The position numbers and the translations under genes are program-made. From Paenibacillus sp. FSL R5-0623 (GTDB taxonomy: Bacteria > Bacillota > Bacilli > Paenibacillales > Paenibacillaceae), in NCBI RefSeq assembly GCF_037974265.1, contig NZ_CP150233.1, positions 248,001 through 312,000 of the forward strand: DNA of 64,000 bases, read 5' to 3'. The notes beneath the pieces are model-generated. The model did not search any database and was not told where the DNA came from. It saw nothing but the letters and a program-made list of their open reading frames with translations. This document shows positions 44,455 to 55,477 of the stretch, piece after piece; positions within the stretch are counted from its first letter, which is position 1; each line of letters starts with the position of its first letter.

Positions 44455-44497
44455 CAAGCGTAGGGAATGACGATTCCCCGGCTTGGTCATTTTTTAT
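44451..44497 (+). terminator. RAT-controlled terminator 2
   Basis: TGACCAAGC pairs with GCTTGGTCA and GGGAAT with ATTCCC inside, then TTTTTTAT. It lies between licT and the PTS gene. Confidence 0.85.
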
Positions 44498-44530
44498 ATA
44501 TTCAATTTATTCATGTAGAGGAGAAGGGTC

Positions 44531-46459
44531 ATGAACAACAAAGACTTGGCTAAAAACGTACTTGATCTCGTTGGCGGCGAGCAAAATATATCGGGTCTGA
44601 CACACTGTGCAACCCGTTTGAGATTCGTATTGAAGGATGATAGCAAAGCAGACCTTAAGGCGCTGGATCAGCTCGAAGGTGTGCTTAAGGCACAGAATTC
44701 CGGGGGACAGGTTCAGATTGTCATTGGTGCCAAAGTAGACGCAGTCTACAGTGAAATGAAAAATCTGACTTCTGACCAGATTGGCGAGCTTACAGAGTCT
44801 ACAGACAATGGACCGAAAAAGAGACGCAACCCCGTCAACGTAGTGCTTGAAACCATCGCAGGTATATTCACGCCTGTTCTGCCAGCACTTGTTGGTTGCG
44901 GGATGATCAAATGTTTGGCCACCGTTATAACTGCAATGGGTTACCTGGAAGGCTCCGGTTTCCTGACGATTATTAACATGATCGGGGACTGTATTTTCTA
45001 CTTCATGCCATTCTTCCTGGCTGTTAGTGCAGCAAATCGTTTCAAAACCAATCCCTATTTGGCGGTAGCTCTTGCTGCGGGATTAATGCATCCAACTATT
45101 TTGAACGCTGCGGCTCAGATTGCTGAGACAGGTGTAAACAGTATTGATTTTCTCGGCATGCCGATTCTGTTGATGAAATATTCCTCTTCCGTCATTCCCA
45201 TCATTCTGGCGGTATGGATCATGAGTTATGTGTATCCAATCGTCAATCGAGTGATTCCCAAGTTTCTACAGGTCCTGCTTACCCCAATGATTGTTTTGTT
45301 CATCATGATTCCAGTGGAATTAATCGTGCTTGGGCCAGTAGGATCATATATCGGTGACTGGTTGACCAATGGCATTAACTCATTGTTCTCAACCGCAGGT
45401 GTTCTTGCTGGTGCCATTCTTGGATTTTTCAAACCGATTATGGTCATGTTTGGTATGCACTATGCGATCATGCCTATTCAGGTTCAACAAGTGGCTACAC
45501 TGGGTGCAACCGTGCTGTTACCAACGGCATTGGCCGCGAATTTGGCTCAGGCTGGAGCAGCCTTCGGTGTGTTTGTACTGACGAAGAGTAAAACGATGAA
45601 ATCAGCAGCTGCTTCCAGTGGATTCACCGCGTTGTTCGGGATTACCGAGCCGGCGATCTATGGTGTAACGCTGAAATACAAACGTCCGTTTTTCGCAGGT
45701 TGTTTGGCAGGCGGATTAGTCGGTGGATTCTACAGCTTGGTGCATACAACAGCGAATGCAATTTCACTGCCAGGTGTATTGGCCATTGGCACGTATTCAT
45801 CGGATCGTTACATGTATGTCGTTATTGGTTGTATTGCCGCAGTTGTACTCGGGTTTGTGTTCACGCTGTTGGCGGGCATCAAGGAAGATACAGATGGAAG
45901 TAAATCGAAGCAGCAAGCTACGGATAAAGTAAACAGCAATCAGCCAGCCGTTGCCACAGAGGTGACTCCAGCATCCGTATCATCACAGACATCCACATCT
46001 TCGGACATGCTTATCGTTAGTCCAATGACAGGGGAGATCAAACCGATCTCTGAGGTGGAAGATCAAGCATTTGCCCAAGAGTTAATGGGTAAAGGCATTG
46101 CGATTGTTCCGACAGATGGCAAGGTATACGCTCCATTTGACGGGGTAGTCGAAGCACTTTATCGCACCAAACATGCCATCGGATTGAAAGCTGCGAATGG
46201 TGTCGAGATCCTGATTCATATCGGGGTGGATACCGTCAGTCTGAAAGGGAAATATTTTAACGCCCATATCGAACAGGGGCAGACAATCAAGGCCGGCGAT
46301 TTATTGGTGGAATTTGATCCAGAAGGCATTACGTCAGCAGGCTATAACACCATTACATCCATTGTCGTTACCAACATGCAACAGTACGGAGATGTGCTGA
46401 CTACAGCGACCAGCGGCCCGATTGGGGAGAGCGAAGCGCTAATGAAGCTGATCCCTTAA
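44531..46459 (+). CDS. bglP: PTS beta-glucoside transporter, EIIBCA
   Basis: 642 residues. Domain order is IIB (active Cys26 in THCATRLRFVL), IIC membrane domain (about 105-455, with GITEPAIYGV), and IIA (active His563 in ILIHIGVDTV). It imports and phosphorylates beta-glucosides such as salicin or arbutin. AGAGGAGAAGG precedes ATG 44531. It should also deactivate LicT by phosphorylation when substrate is absent. Confidence 0.94.
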   Translation: MNNKDLAKNVLDLVGGEQNISGLTHCATRLRFVLKDDSKADLKALDQLEGVLKAQNSGGQVQIVIGAKVDAVYSEMKNLTSDQIGELTESTDNGPKKRRNPVNVVLETIAGIFTPVLPALVGCGMIKCLATVITAMGYLEGSGFLTIINMIGDCIFYFMPFFLAVSAANRFKTNPYLAVALAAGLMHPTILNAAAQIAETGVNSIDFLGMPILLMKYSSSVIPIILAVWIMSYVYPIVNRVIPKFLQVLLTPMIVLFIMIPVELIVLGPVGSYIGDWLTNGINSLFSTAGVLAGAILGFFKPIMVMFGMHYAIMPIQVQQVATLGATVLLPTALAANLAQAGAAFGVFVLTKSKTMKSAAASSGFTALFGITEPAIYGVTLKYKRPFFAGCLAGGLVGGFYSLVHTTANAISLPGVLAIGTYSSDRYMYVVIGCIAAVVLGFVFTLLAGIKEDTDGSKSKQQATDKVNSNQPAVATEVTPASVSSQTSTSSDMLIVSPMTGEIKPISEVEDQAFAQELMGKGIAIVPTDGKVYAPFDGVVEALYRTKHAIGLKAANGVEILIHIGVDTVSLKGKYFNAHIEQGQTIKAGDLLVEFDPEGITSAGYNTITSIVVTNMQQYGDVLTTATSGPIGESEALMKLIP

Positions 46460-46492
46460 AACTTGAAATAAAACCTTAATCATACGTAATAA

Positions 46493-47965
<1,473 letters not shown>

Positions 47966-47971
47966 CGCACC

Positions 47972-48931
47972 ATGAACATTTTGGGTCGCATCAAAAAAAT
48001 ACCCGGCGGCTTGCTGATTGTTCCTATGCTGGCCGCCGCGGTCATCAACACGGTGTTTCCATCGTTTTTTCAGATCGGAGATCCAACAACAGCGCTGTTC
48101 ACATCAAAAGGTACCATGGTGCTGATCGGTATGATATTACTGATATCAGGAACACAGCTTAACTTGTCACAGCTTCTGGTGACTTTGAAGAGAGCAGGGG
48201 TGCTCTGTATATCACGTATCCTCATCAGCTGCCTGTTCGGATGGGCGTTTGTACACTTTTTTGGCATAAGTGGGTTCGGTGGAGTGTCTGCGGTAGCCTT
48301 CATCGCCGTGCTGACCAGTTGTAATCCGGGATTATATCTGGCCTTGATGAACACATATGGAGATGATGTGGATCGTGCTGCGTTTGGCATTCTAAATCTG
48401 ATCGCCGTGCCGGTTATTCCGGTTATGATATTGAATTCGGCAAGCGGTGTCGGTATCGATTACCTTAGTGTACTTGCTACGCTAGTGCCTTTTTTCATTG
48501 GCATAATGCTTGGTAACCTGGACAGCAACATCCAGAAGATGTTCGCTCCGGGAACACTGATTCTGCTGCCTTTCCTGGGTACAAGCTTTGGGTCCAATAT
48601 TGATCTGCGTATTGCATTTCAGTCCAGTCTGTCCGGCTTGCTGGTCACGGTGTTATTTTTGCTGATCTGCATGTTGCCGCTCATTGGAATCGATCGCACG
48701 ATATTAAGACGGCCCGGTTACGCAGCGGCTGCGACATGTTCGGTTGCTGGATTATCCATGGTGGTGCCTTCGATGGCTGCCGAATTCAATCCGGTGTATG
48801 CGCCATATGTGGACACAGCTATCGCTCAGATTGCGTTTGCCGTGATCCTGACGTCGGTGACCGTGCCTTATATCGTGAAGCGTTTGACGGGAGGAACAGC
48901 GACGGAAACTTCTGCTTCGACAAATCACTAG
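47972..48931 (+). CDS. kdgT: KdgT-type 2-keto-3-deoxygluconate permease
   Basis: 319 residues with about ten membrane helices. It fits the KdgT family: it starts with KKIPGGLLIVPMLAAAVINT and has FGGVSAVAFIAVLTSCNPGLY. It imports KDG by proton symport in pectin catabolism. It starts 6 bases after the 6-phospho-beta-glucosidase stop with no good ribosome site, so coupled translation is likely. A KDG permease is an unexpected member of a beta-glucoside operon. No KDG kinase or aldolase gene is nearby. Confidence 0.88.
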   Translation: MNILGRIKKIPGGLLIVPMLAAAVINTVFPSFFQIGDPTTALFTSKGTMVLIGMILLISGTQLNLSQLLVTLKRAGVLCISRILISCLFGWAFVHFFGISGFGGVSAVAFIAVLTSCNPGLYLALMNTYGDDVDRAAFGILNLIAVPVIPVMILNSASGVGIDYLSVLATLVPFFIGIMLGNLDSNIQKMFAPGTLILLPFLGTSFGSNIDLRIAFQSSLSGLLVTVLFLLICMLPLIGIDRTILRRPGYAAAATCSVAGLSMVVPSMAAEFNPVYAPYVDTAIAQIAFAVILTSVTVPYIVKRLTGGTATETSASTNH

Positions 48932-48935
48932 AAAA

Positions 48936-48985
48936 AAACAGCATGTGTTCTGTCAGGTCATGACGGATCACGTGCTGTTTTGATT
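48936..48985 (+). terminator. terminator of the licT-bgl operon
   Basis: AAACAGCATGTG pairs with CACGTGCTGTTT around a long loop; TTGATTTG follows. The T run is modest. Confidence 0.6.
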
Positions 48986-49035
48986 TGTTCATCTATATGA
49001 TCTCCTGGGGGAGGAGAGGGATCGATCGGTTTATT

Positions 49036-49719
49036 TTACAGACCCAGCAGTTGTTTAACACTTTCAGCTACAGCTTTGCTGGATTGTGGATTCTGTCCTG
49101 TGACCACGCGGCCATCTGTTGTGACATAGGAGCTGAAGGCAGCAGCTTTATCGTATTGTGCAGCACGTTCTCTCAAAGCATCTTCCAGCAGGAAAGGAAC
49201 ATACTCGGTTTGTTGAGCCAATGCTTCTTCTTCATTCGTGAAGCCGGAAACCGTTTTGTCGTTGATTAGAAGCAGGCCGTTGGACAACTTCACATTCAGC
49301 AGGGCTGTAACCCCGTGGCACACGCCGGATACAACGCCACCTTTTTCATAGATATCGCGAGAAAGCTCTTGCAGTTCAGCATTGTCCGGGAAATCCCACA
49401 TCGTACCGTGGCCCCCTGTGAAGTAGATCGCATCATAGTCACTTGCATTTACTTCGCTAGGTTTCAACGTGTTCTTCAGTTGGTTCATGAATGTTTCGTT
49501 CTCGAAATAGGCTCTGGTGCTGTCATCCAGAGAGTCGCCCAGACTTTTCGGATCAAGTGGTACGTTCCCACCTTTAGGGCTAACCAGATCGATCTGAACA
49601 TTGTCATTATGGTCAAACTCTTCAATAAAGTGAGTTGCTTCGCTCAGCCACAAGCCAGTAGGCTCGTCCTTTGTTGCATACTTATCTACATTTGTTAGAA
49701 CAACCAGTATCTTTTTCAT
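49036..49719 (-). CDS. DJ-1/PfpI-family protein (Hsp31/YdeA-like)
   Basis: 227 residues, class I glutamine-amidotransferase-like fold. The nucleophile Cys elbow is VVSGVCHGVTAL, and the Glu/His partners are in EPTGLWLSEATHF and GGHGTMWDF. Members act as glyoxalase III or protein-deglycase-like stress proteins. GGGAGG lies 7 bases before ATG 49719. It is a single gene with an inverted repeat upstream. Confidence 0.86.
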   Translation of the reverse strand: MKKILVVLTNVDKYATKDEPTGLWLSEATHFIEEFDHNDNVQIDLVSPKGGNVPLDPKSLGDSLDDSTRAYFENETFMNQLKNTLKPSEVNASDYDAIYFTGGHGTMWDFPDNAELQELSRDIYEKGGVVSGVCHGVTALLNVKLSNGLLLINDKTVSGFTNEEEALAQQTEYVPFLLEDALRERAAQYDKAAAFSSYVTTDGRVVTGQNPQSSKAVAESVKQLLGL

Positions 49720-49765
49720 ATAAAAACCTCCCGTAAAATATATAACATCAATTTATATTAATTAT

Positions 49766-49782
49766 CACAAAATTAAATTGTG
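49766..49782. promoter_or_regulatory. inverted repeat upstream of the DJ-1 gene
   Basis: CACAA and TTGTG enclose an AT-only spacer (AATTAAA) about 47 bases before the DJ-1 start. It could bind a stress regulator. The surrounding 49720-49990 stretch is AT-rich with no gene seen. Confidence 0.3.
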
Positions 49783-49992
49783 TAAAATCTATTATCGAAT
49801 ATAACATAACCTTTTTCTAAAGTAAAATCATGAACGTATCGTCGATCTCCAATGTGACTTTCAAGCGTAGGAGTAAAGAACAATCTAGTAGTAGTAAATA
49901 TGCCCGTAAGAATGCAGTTTTACTTATTATGCCCTACTTAATTTACTCAAATTGTAAGCGGAGGTAGGCGTGTGTGAGGAAAATCGTAATTA

Positions 49993-50017
49993 AATCAAAT
50001 TTGAAGTTAATTTGATT
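49993..50017. promoter_or_regulatory. perfect 9-bp inverted repeat at the promoter of the coiled-coil gene
   Basis: AATCAAATT and AATTTGATT enclose 7 bases. Its right arm touches the -35 box, so it looks like an operator. Confidence 0.42.
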
Positions 50018-50044
50018 GAACAACTAGTTCTTTTGATTTAGAAT
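50016..50044 (+). promoter_or_regulatory. promoter of the coiled-coil gene
   Basis: TTGAAC (50016-50021) and TAGAAT (50039-50044) are 17 bases apart, 58 bases before ATG 50103. Confidence 0.5.
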
Positions 50045-50102
50045 GGCGGAAGATGCCAACGAGAAACTGGTACAAATTACATATATACTTGGAGGAACAT
50101 TC

Positions 50103-50567
50103 ATGAAACGTTCAGGCAAATTTTTCGCTTCAACAGTGGTTGCTGCTGTTGCTGCAGTATCCATCGTCTCTTCAGCTTCAGCGAGCACAGTTTCAGTCTC
50201 CAACATCTCTGGCGTAACACCTATCAACATTAGCAGTATGGATATCGAAACAGCTTTGATGATGGTTCAGAGCGAACGTACCAAATTGCTGGATGCGCAA
50301 TTGCAAACGCAAATCCAGGAGGTACAGAACCGTAATCAACAGATCGCGGAGTTGAACTCTCAGTTGCAGATAGCCCAGCAAAACGGGGATGAAGCAACTG
50401 TTCAAAAGCTGAAAGGCCAAATTGATGCTGCGGGCAACTCCCAACAGATGGACATGCTTCGTCTGCAGTCCATGTCTAACAAGCGCAATGAAGCGTTTGA
50501 TGTAATGACAAACTTTGTCAAAAAAATGCAGGATTCAAGATCATCCATCATCGGTAACATGCGTTAA
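50103..50567 (+). CDS. secreted coiled-coil protein of unknown function
   Basis: 154 residues. A Sec signal peptide (MKRSGKFFASTVVAAVAAVS, cut near SASA at about residue 28) is followed by an amphipathic, Gln/Asn-rich coiled coil (about 55-115). TTGGAGGAAC lies before ATG 50103; in-frame codons upstream have no site. It is a single gene with strong promoter and terminator. No homologous family with a known role is recognised. Confidence 0.74.
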   Translation: MKRSGKFFASTVVAAVAAVSIVSSASASTVSVSNISGVTPINISSMDIETALMMVQSERTKLLDAQLQTQIQEVQNRNQQIAELNSQLQIAQQNGDEATVQKLKGQIDAAGNSQQMDMLRLQSMSNKRNEAFDVMTNFVKKMQDSRSSIIGNMR

Positions 50568-50594
50568 GAACGGATAATTAACTGCAACAACACA

Positions 50595-50645
50595 AAAAGA
50601 GCGAAGCCGGAATTTACTTTCCGAAACTTCGCTCTTTTTCTCTTT
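50595..50645. terminator. strong bidirectional terminator
   Basis: AAAGAGCGAAG pairs with CTTCGCTCTTT and CGGA/TCCG inside; TTTCTCTTTTTT follows. The A-rich left side can serve the convergent helicase gene. Confidence 0.82.
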
Positions 50646-50672
50646 TTTATGATATATATCATCTAATCCAAG

Positions 50673-53600
50673 TTAGCCCGACCAGTCACGACGCCGAGTG
50701 AACAGATCCTGCAACTCATCCGTCGACAATTCGGTAATCCAGTTCTCGGAGCTTGTGATGATGTTATCGCTGAGCTGCTGTTTGCTCTCCAACATCTCGT
50801 CGATTCGCTCCTCCAATGTGCCAAGAGAGATGAACTTATGCACCTGAACATCCTTAGTCTGACCCATCCGATAAGCCCGGTCGGTAGCTTGGTTCTCAAC
50901 AGCCGGGTTCCACCAGCGGTCAAAATGGAAGACATGATTGGCTGCGGTCAGATTCAATCCCACGCCGCCAGCCTTGATGGACAGAATGAAGACGGACGGT
51001 TGCTTATCCTCAGGCAATGTACGGGATTGGAATTCCTCAATCATGCGATCTCGCGCCGTTTTGGACGTACCCCCGTGCAGGTACAATACAGGCTCCTGCA
51101 ACTCCTGACGTAGTACTTGTTGCAGCATCTGTCCCATACCGATGTATTGGGTGAAAATCAGGCATCGTTCGCCCTCGTCCCGTAATTCACGGACAAGCTC
51201 CATCAGTCGTTCCAGCTTTGCAGAGCGGCTGATTAGCATCGCCATATCCTGCGGGCTGTACACATCATAAGCAGATGTCAGTGCACCGTCTTCGGGCAGC
51301 TCCTCCGGCAAAGCTTCTTTTGTCAGCAGCAGCGGGTGGTCACACAATTGCTTAAGCTGAGTTAGGGCTGAGAGGATCGCACCTTTGCGCTTGATACCTT
51401 CCAATTCTTTCATTTTATCCATCAGGGCCTGCACGGATTGGTCATACAATGCACTTTGTTCGCCCGTAAGGTGAATGTAAGTTTTCATCTCATTTTTGTC
51501 CGGCAGATCAAGCTGGATATTTGGATCTTTTTTCTTACGGCGCAGCATGAACGGTTTCACGAGCTGTTGAAGATCCTGCATCCGTTGCTCATCCTTATCC
51601 TTCTCTATGGCACTAATGAAGCGAGTCTGAAATGCTCGGGGGTTGCCCAGATATCCTGGATTGATAAAGTCATAGATCGACCACAGCTCGGACAACCGAT
51701 TCTCGATCGGCGTACCTGTCATGGCAATGCGGTGTTTCGCAGGGAAGCTGCGGACAGCCAGCGACTGTTTGGTCTGAGCATTCTTGATATTCTGTGCCTC
51801 ATCGAGACAGATGCATGACCACGTATAAGTCTGTAACATCTCCTGATCCAGTGTAGCCGTAGCAAAGGACGTGATAATAATATCCACCTGCTCGGTCTGC
51901 TCCCGGAATTCTTCTCCACTTAATCGGCGTGCGCCATAATGCAGACTGACATGAATGGAGGGTGCGAAGCGGCTAATTTCCTTTTGCCAGTTGCCCAGTA
52001 CGGAAGTTGGGCAGATCAGAAGTACCGGGGCTTGTCCCGGCTTACGTGGTTCATGATCCTTGATGTGTAACAGATACGTGATGAACTGAATGGTTTTCCC
52101 AAGACCCATATCATCGGCAAGACATGCCCCTAGTCCGAATCTGCGCAGGAAACCAAGCCATGCAAAACCTTCCTTCTGATACGATCGCAGCTCGGCATGA
52201 AGCCCTGTCGGAATGGGCAGAGAAGGCGCGCCACCTTGTCCACCACCCAGTTGTGCGATAACCCGATTAAGGTGTTCGTTCAGTTCAACCTCCAGCCGAA
52301 TGTTCTCATTATCCTGCGGTTGCTGCTCTTCCTCGGTTTGTTGTCCTTCCTTCCATTTCTGATTGCGATATTCGCGCTGTTCATTGTGCAGCAGATGCAG
52401 GTGCAGAATATCCTGGAATGAGAGTCCCTGTTCCCGATCTACACCGCCCATGGCACGACGTATCTGTTCCAGCAGGTCGGGGTCGAGAGGAACCCATTCT
52501 CCGCGGAAGCGAACCAATCGTTCATTACGGGCAACAAGGTCGGCGAATTCATCTTCGCTAAGATCCGTGTCACCAATCGCAATTCGCCAGTCAAAATGAA
52601 TAATCGAGTCCAGTCCAAAGAACGACTGTCCCCGCTCACTGCCTTCCTCCGGCTGAACCTTGGCACGCAGCTTTGGTTTCTTCTTACGGGCTGCTTCCCA
52701 CCAACCAGGCAGCAGAACTTGCCAGCCCGCTGCGAGCAACCGCCCGCTATCCTGCGTCAGGAACTGCCAGGCTTCCTGATCTCCCAAAGGATCACTCAGC
52801 ACATCGCGTCTACCGCTAATGGAACCTCCGAGACGCGGCAGATGTGCACGCAGTTGATCCAGCCATCCGGCAGAGCGGTCCAGAACGAAGGGGGTCCATA
52901 CCTCTGGCCATTCCCCTTCAAGCCTACCCCGTGAATCCAGCATGACTGGTACCAATACGGCGGCATCCAGCTTATTCTGTAATACCAGTCGCAGTCGCCA
53001 TGATGGCTCATCCTCATCTGGCTCCTGCAATTGCAGCATGGGTCTGAAGGGTGCTGCATCTGCTTTCCAACCAATGGATACGAGCCAGGACTGGGCGTCC
53101 ATTCCGGCTGTCTTAGGGAGAGTGCCACGCTCTGGGAACAACTGCGGGAATTCACGCCGTAGATCGGTCGCCGCTTCCTCTGAACTGTACCAGCGCTGGA
53201 ATACAAAGGCGGAGTAGGCCGCCCCGAGTCCTTCGGCATAACTCTCGTCCGTCTGATGAATCGCCTTGGTAAGCGATGCTCGATCCTGCTTTTTCAAGCT
53301 ATCCGGGTCCCAGGTCCACTGAAGCTGTCCTGCACGGTAGGCCTCGAAGCTAGGTACGTATTTGCGTTTTTCGATAGATGCTGCGAGCGCGGGAGCTAGT
53401 CGAATCAGATGTTCCGCTTGCTCGTCCCACTTCCATTCAATATGAAGCAGGGTATGCATCTCGGCAAAGAAGGGAATTACTTCTTCCGCTGGCAGAACAA
53501 CCAGCTCAATCTCTTCAATCTGCCGAACTTCCAGTTCGGTCCCGTAGAAGGAAGGCGCATGCCAGGCGAACAATCGCTGCTTCAGCGACTGTCCTGATAC

Positions 53601-53702
53601 AAAGTGGTGTGTGTTGAGTGCTCCGTAAAACAAAGCATCGCCATATCCGGTTAAAGCGACGTGAACCTCAATCGTTTCAGTGTAAGGATGAATTAAGCTC
53701 AT
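50673..53702 (-). CDS. SNF2-family DEAD/DEAH helicase-like ATPase (YwqA-like)
   Basis: 1009 residues. The N-terminal half (about 1-480) is a bacterial SNF2-specific region, followed by the SNF2 core: motif I ADDMGLGKTIQ, motif II CLDEAQNIKN, motif III MTGTPIENRLSELWSI, and motif VI TDRAYRMGQTKDVQVHKFI. It should translocate on double-stranded DNA or remodel DNA-protein complexes. ATG 53702 overlaps the stop of the SWIM gene upstream by four bases (ATGA). The pair corresponds to ywqA/ywqB of Bacillus subtilis. A role in DNA repair or transcription restart is possible but not established. Confidence 0.92.
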   Translation of the reverse strand: MSLIHPYTETIEVHVALTGYGDALFYGALNTHHFVSGQSLKQRLFAWHAPSFYGTELEVRQIEEIELVVLPAEEVIPFFAEMHTLLHIEWKWDEQAEHLIRLAPALAASIEKRKYVPSFEAYRAGQLQWTWDPDSLKKQDRASLTKAIHQTDESYAEGLGAAYSAFVFQRWYSSEEAATDLRREFPQLFPERGTLPKTAGMDAQSWLVSIGWKADAAPFRPMLQLQEPDEDEPSWRLRLVLQNKLDAAVLVPVMLDSRGRLEGEWPEVWTPFVLDRSAGWLDQLRAHLPRLGGSISGRRDVLSDPLGDQEAWQFLTQDSGRLLAAGWQVLLPGWWEAARKKKPKLRAKVQPEEGSERGQSFFGLDSIIHFDWRIAIGDTDLSEDEFADLVARNERLVRFRGEWVPLDPDLLEQIRRAMGGVDREQGLSFQDILHLHLLHNEQREYRNQKWKEGQQTEEEQQPQDNENIRLEVELNEHLNRVIAQLGGGQGGAPSLPIPTGLHAELRSYQKEGFAWLGFLRRFGLGACLADDMGLGKTIQFITYLLHIKDHEPRKPGQAPVLLICPTSVLGNWQKEISRFAPSIHVSLHYGARRLSGEEFREQTEQVDIIITSFATATLDQEMLQTYTWSCICLDEAQNIKNAQTKQSLAVRSFPAKHRIAMTGTPIENRLSELWSIYDFINPGYLGNPRAFQTRFISAIEKDKDEQRMQDLQQLVKPFMLRRKKKDPNIQLDLPDKNEMKTYIHLTGEQSALYDQSVQALMDKMKELEGIKRKGAILSALTQLKQLCDHPLLLTKEALPEELPEDGALTSAYDVYSPQDMAMLISRSAKLERLMELVRELRDEGERCLIFTQYIGMGQMLQQVLRQELQEPVLYLHGGTSKTARDRMIEEFQSRTLPEDKQPSVFILSIKAGGVGLNLTAANHVFHFDRWWNPAVENQATDRAYRMGQTKDVQVHKFISLGTLEERIDEMLESKQQLSDNIITSSENWITELSTDELQDLFTRRRDWSG

Positions 53703-55477
53703 GAGATCAGTTTACCTTTCCGAAGCTCTTCCTGCAGGGCACGCAGCCGACTGTTACGAACGGCGAGTGTGGTGATGAACTGCTCCCAGTGCGCTTCTTG
53801 CTTCAACTTTTTATAGATTTTGGACAGGCGTTTCAGCAGCTTCACCGCTGCCTTGTATCCGTCCCTGTTTTTGTGTCCGATATAACGCTCTACCGCCTGA
53901 TGATAGAAGGGGAGCAGCAGTTCAGGTGCATCTTTTTCGATCGGTTGCAGCACCGCTACGCGGAATTCGAGAGGTTCCGTTCCCGTACTCAGTTGAAAAT
54001 CAATCCATCTGCGCCACTGTCCACGCGAATGCATAGCATCCTCGTAGGCGGGGCGGGAGTGGGGAAGCATACTGACAAGCGTGTCCCACATACGGTTCTC
54101 TGCATCGGGCAGATGTTGAATGGCCGTATCCCATAGATGCATGTAATCATTCAAAGGTGTATTACGCCGATTCGCCAGAAGGGGGCCAAGTTGTACCAAC
54201 CAATCCCCAAGCCTTTTCCATTCAGCCGAATCTGCGAGTACATGGAGAAAATGCAGCAGATGTTCTGGCGGGAAACCGTAGGCCGAGCTTCCATGGACGA
54301 GTCGTTGCCACGCCTGATCATCCTGCCCCAGATGGAAGTGCATCCAGCTCTGCGCGAGTACTAGCGGCAGGGGCAGTGTTACGGCTTTGCTTGCTCTCTC
54401 ACTACTACTTCCATTACTTTGAGCGCTATCCAAGACACTTCCACCTGAATGGTGAGGTGTCGAAGCGGCGGTTATATTGCGCTCTATATCATTTAAAATA
54501 GTCTGTTCCGATTTCAGCATGTCCTGAGACTCTTGAAGCTCAGGCACAATCCAGTTTAACCACAGTTGTCGATAGATCGGAGTGAAGAACATCATGCTGG
54601 CTGTCTCAGACATCATCTGTTTGCGTAAATAAGCCGAGGTTTCGGCCAGTCTGCTCCAAAGTTGTTCAAGCTTGTTTCCCTTTAGACCTGACAGGTCTAG
54701 TGGATGGTTAAAAATCCGCTCAATGTCTTTCAGAAGTGCATCCACCGCGAGCTGGGCAGGGTAACTCAAGTACACGGGGGTATGCGTGATGGAGTTACGG
54801 GCCGGTGGCACGCAGAATCGGATGAGGTGCAGCTGTACATGTAGTTCAAAAAGTTGGTCCATTGCAGCGGACAGCCTTGGTTTAATGGCATATAGCTCGT
54901 CCGTTGCTTCCTGTACGTAGGATGTGCTTGCTGTGCCGGTACCCAGCCGTTTCAGACAGGAGTGGAATAACTCATGCCATTCCGAGATTTCGAGATCAGC
55001 AAGCTCTGTTGCACGTTCCTTGATCTGGCTGTATTGGTTGTCCGGAATGTCCATATCCTGTTGTTCATCGGCTTCTGTGTAGCTGGATAGTCCTGCGGAC
55101 ATGGCCCCAACGGCTTTGGTCGTTTGTTTAAGCGCAGTACTGGAGTGTGCATTCACAATCGCATGGACAGGTCGCTCCAGTTGCTCAGCATAACTCATTA
55201 ATACAGCCGTCATATGTTTGCATACGGAACTCACCGGGCAGGTACAATGACTTGTAGTCAGGGATTGCATGCTCAGGGTGACCTCATATTCTTCCGATCC
55301 TTGTACAACGGCCGAAATCCCTTGTTGTTCGGAATAGGTTAATGGTCCGACACGTTTCTGTTTATAATATTGGAATCCGCGCATGATCGTCAGGTTATTA
55401 AAATGCTCTGCAACCTGCCTGATCAACTGTTGCCACTGCGCATCATCCATCCTCATGTTATTCGGTATGTTCATCAT
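53699..55477 (-). CDS. SWIM zinc-finger protein (YwqB-like)
   Basis: About 592 residues. The SWIM motif CxCx(n)CxH is clear in SHCTCPVSSVCKHMTAVLMS, near the N-terminus. The rest is helical and unassigned. I prefer ATG 55477 because AGGAG lies 5 bases before it; ATG 55555 lacks a site and would add 26 poorly structured residues. It is translationally coupled to the SNF2 gene. SWIM domains mediate DNA or protein contacts, and the two proteins probably form a complex. Confidence 0.84.
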   Translation of the reverse strand: MMNIPNNMRMDDAQWQQLIRQVAEHFNNLTIMRGFQYYKQKRVGPLTYSEQQGISAVVQGSEEYEVTLSMQSLTTSHCTCPVSSVCKHMTAVLMSYAEQLERPVHAIVNAHSSTALKQTTKAVGAMSAGLSSYTEADEQQDMDIPDNQYSQIKERATELADLEISEWHELFHSCLKRLGTGTASTSYVQEATDELYAIKPRLSAAMDQLFELHVQLHLIRFCVPPARNSITHTPVYLSYPAQLAVDALLKDIERIFNHPLDLSGLKGNKLEQLWSRLAETSAYLRKQMMSETASMMFFTPIYRQLWLNWIVPELQESQDMLKSEQTILNDIERNITAASTPHHSGGSVLDSAQSNGSSSERASKAVTLPLPLVLAQSWMHFHLGQDDQAWQRLVHGSSAYGFPPEHLLHFLHVLADSAEWKRLGDWLVQLGPLLANRRNTPLNDYMHLWDTAIQHLPDAENRMWDTLVSMLPHSRPAYEDAMHSRGQWRRWIDFQLSTGTEPLEFRVAVLQPIEKDAPELLLPFYHQAVERYIGHKNRDGYKAAVKLLKRLSKIYKKLKQEAHWEQFITTLAVRNSRLRALQEELRKGKLIS

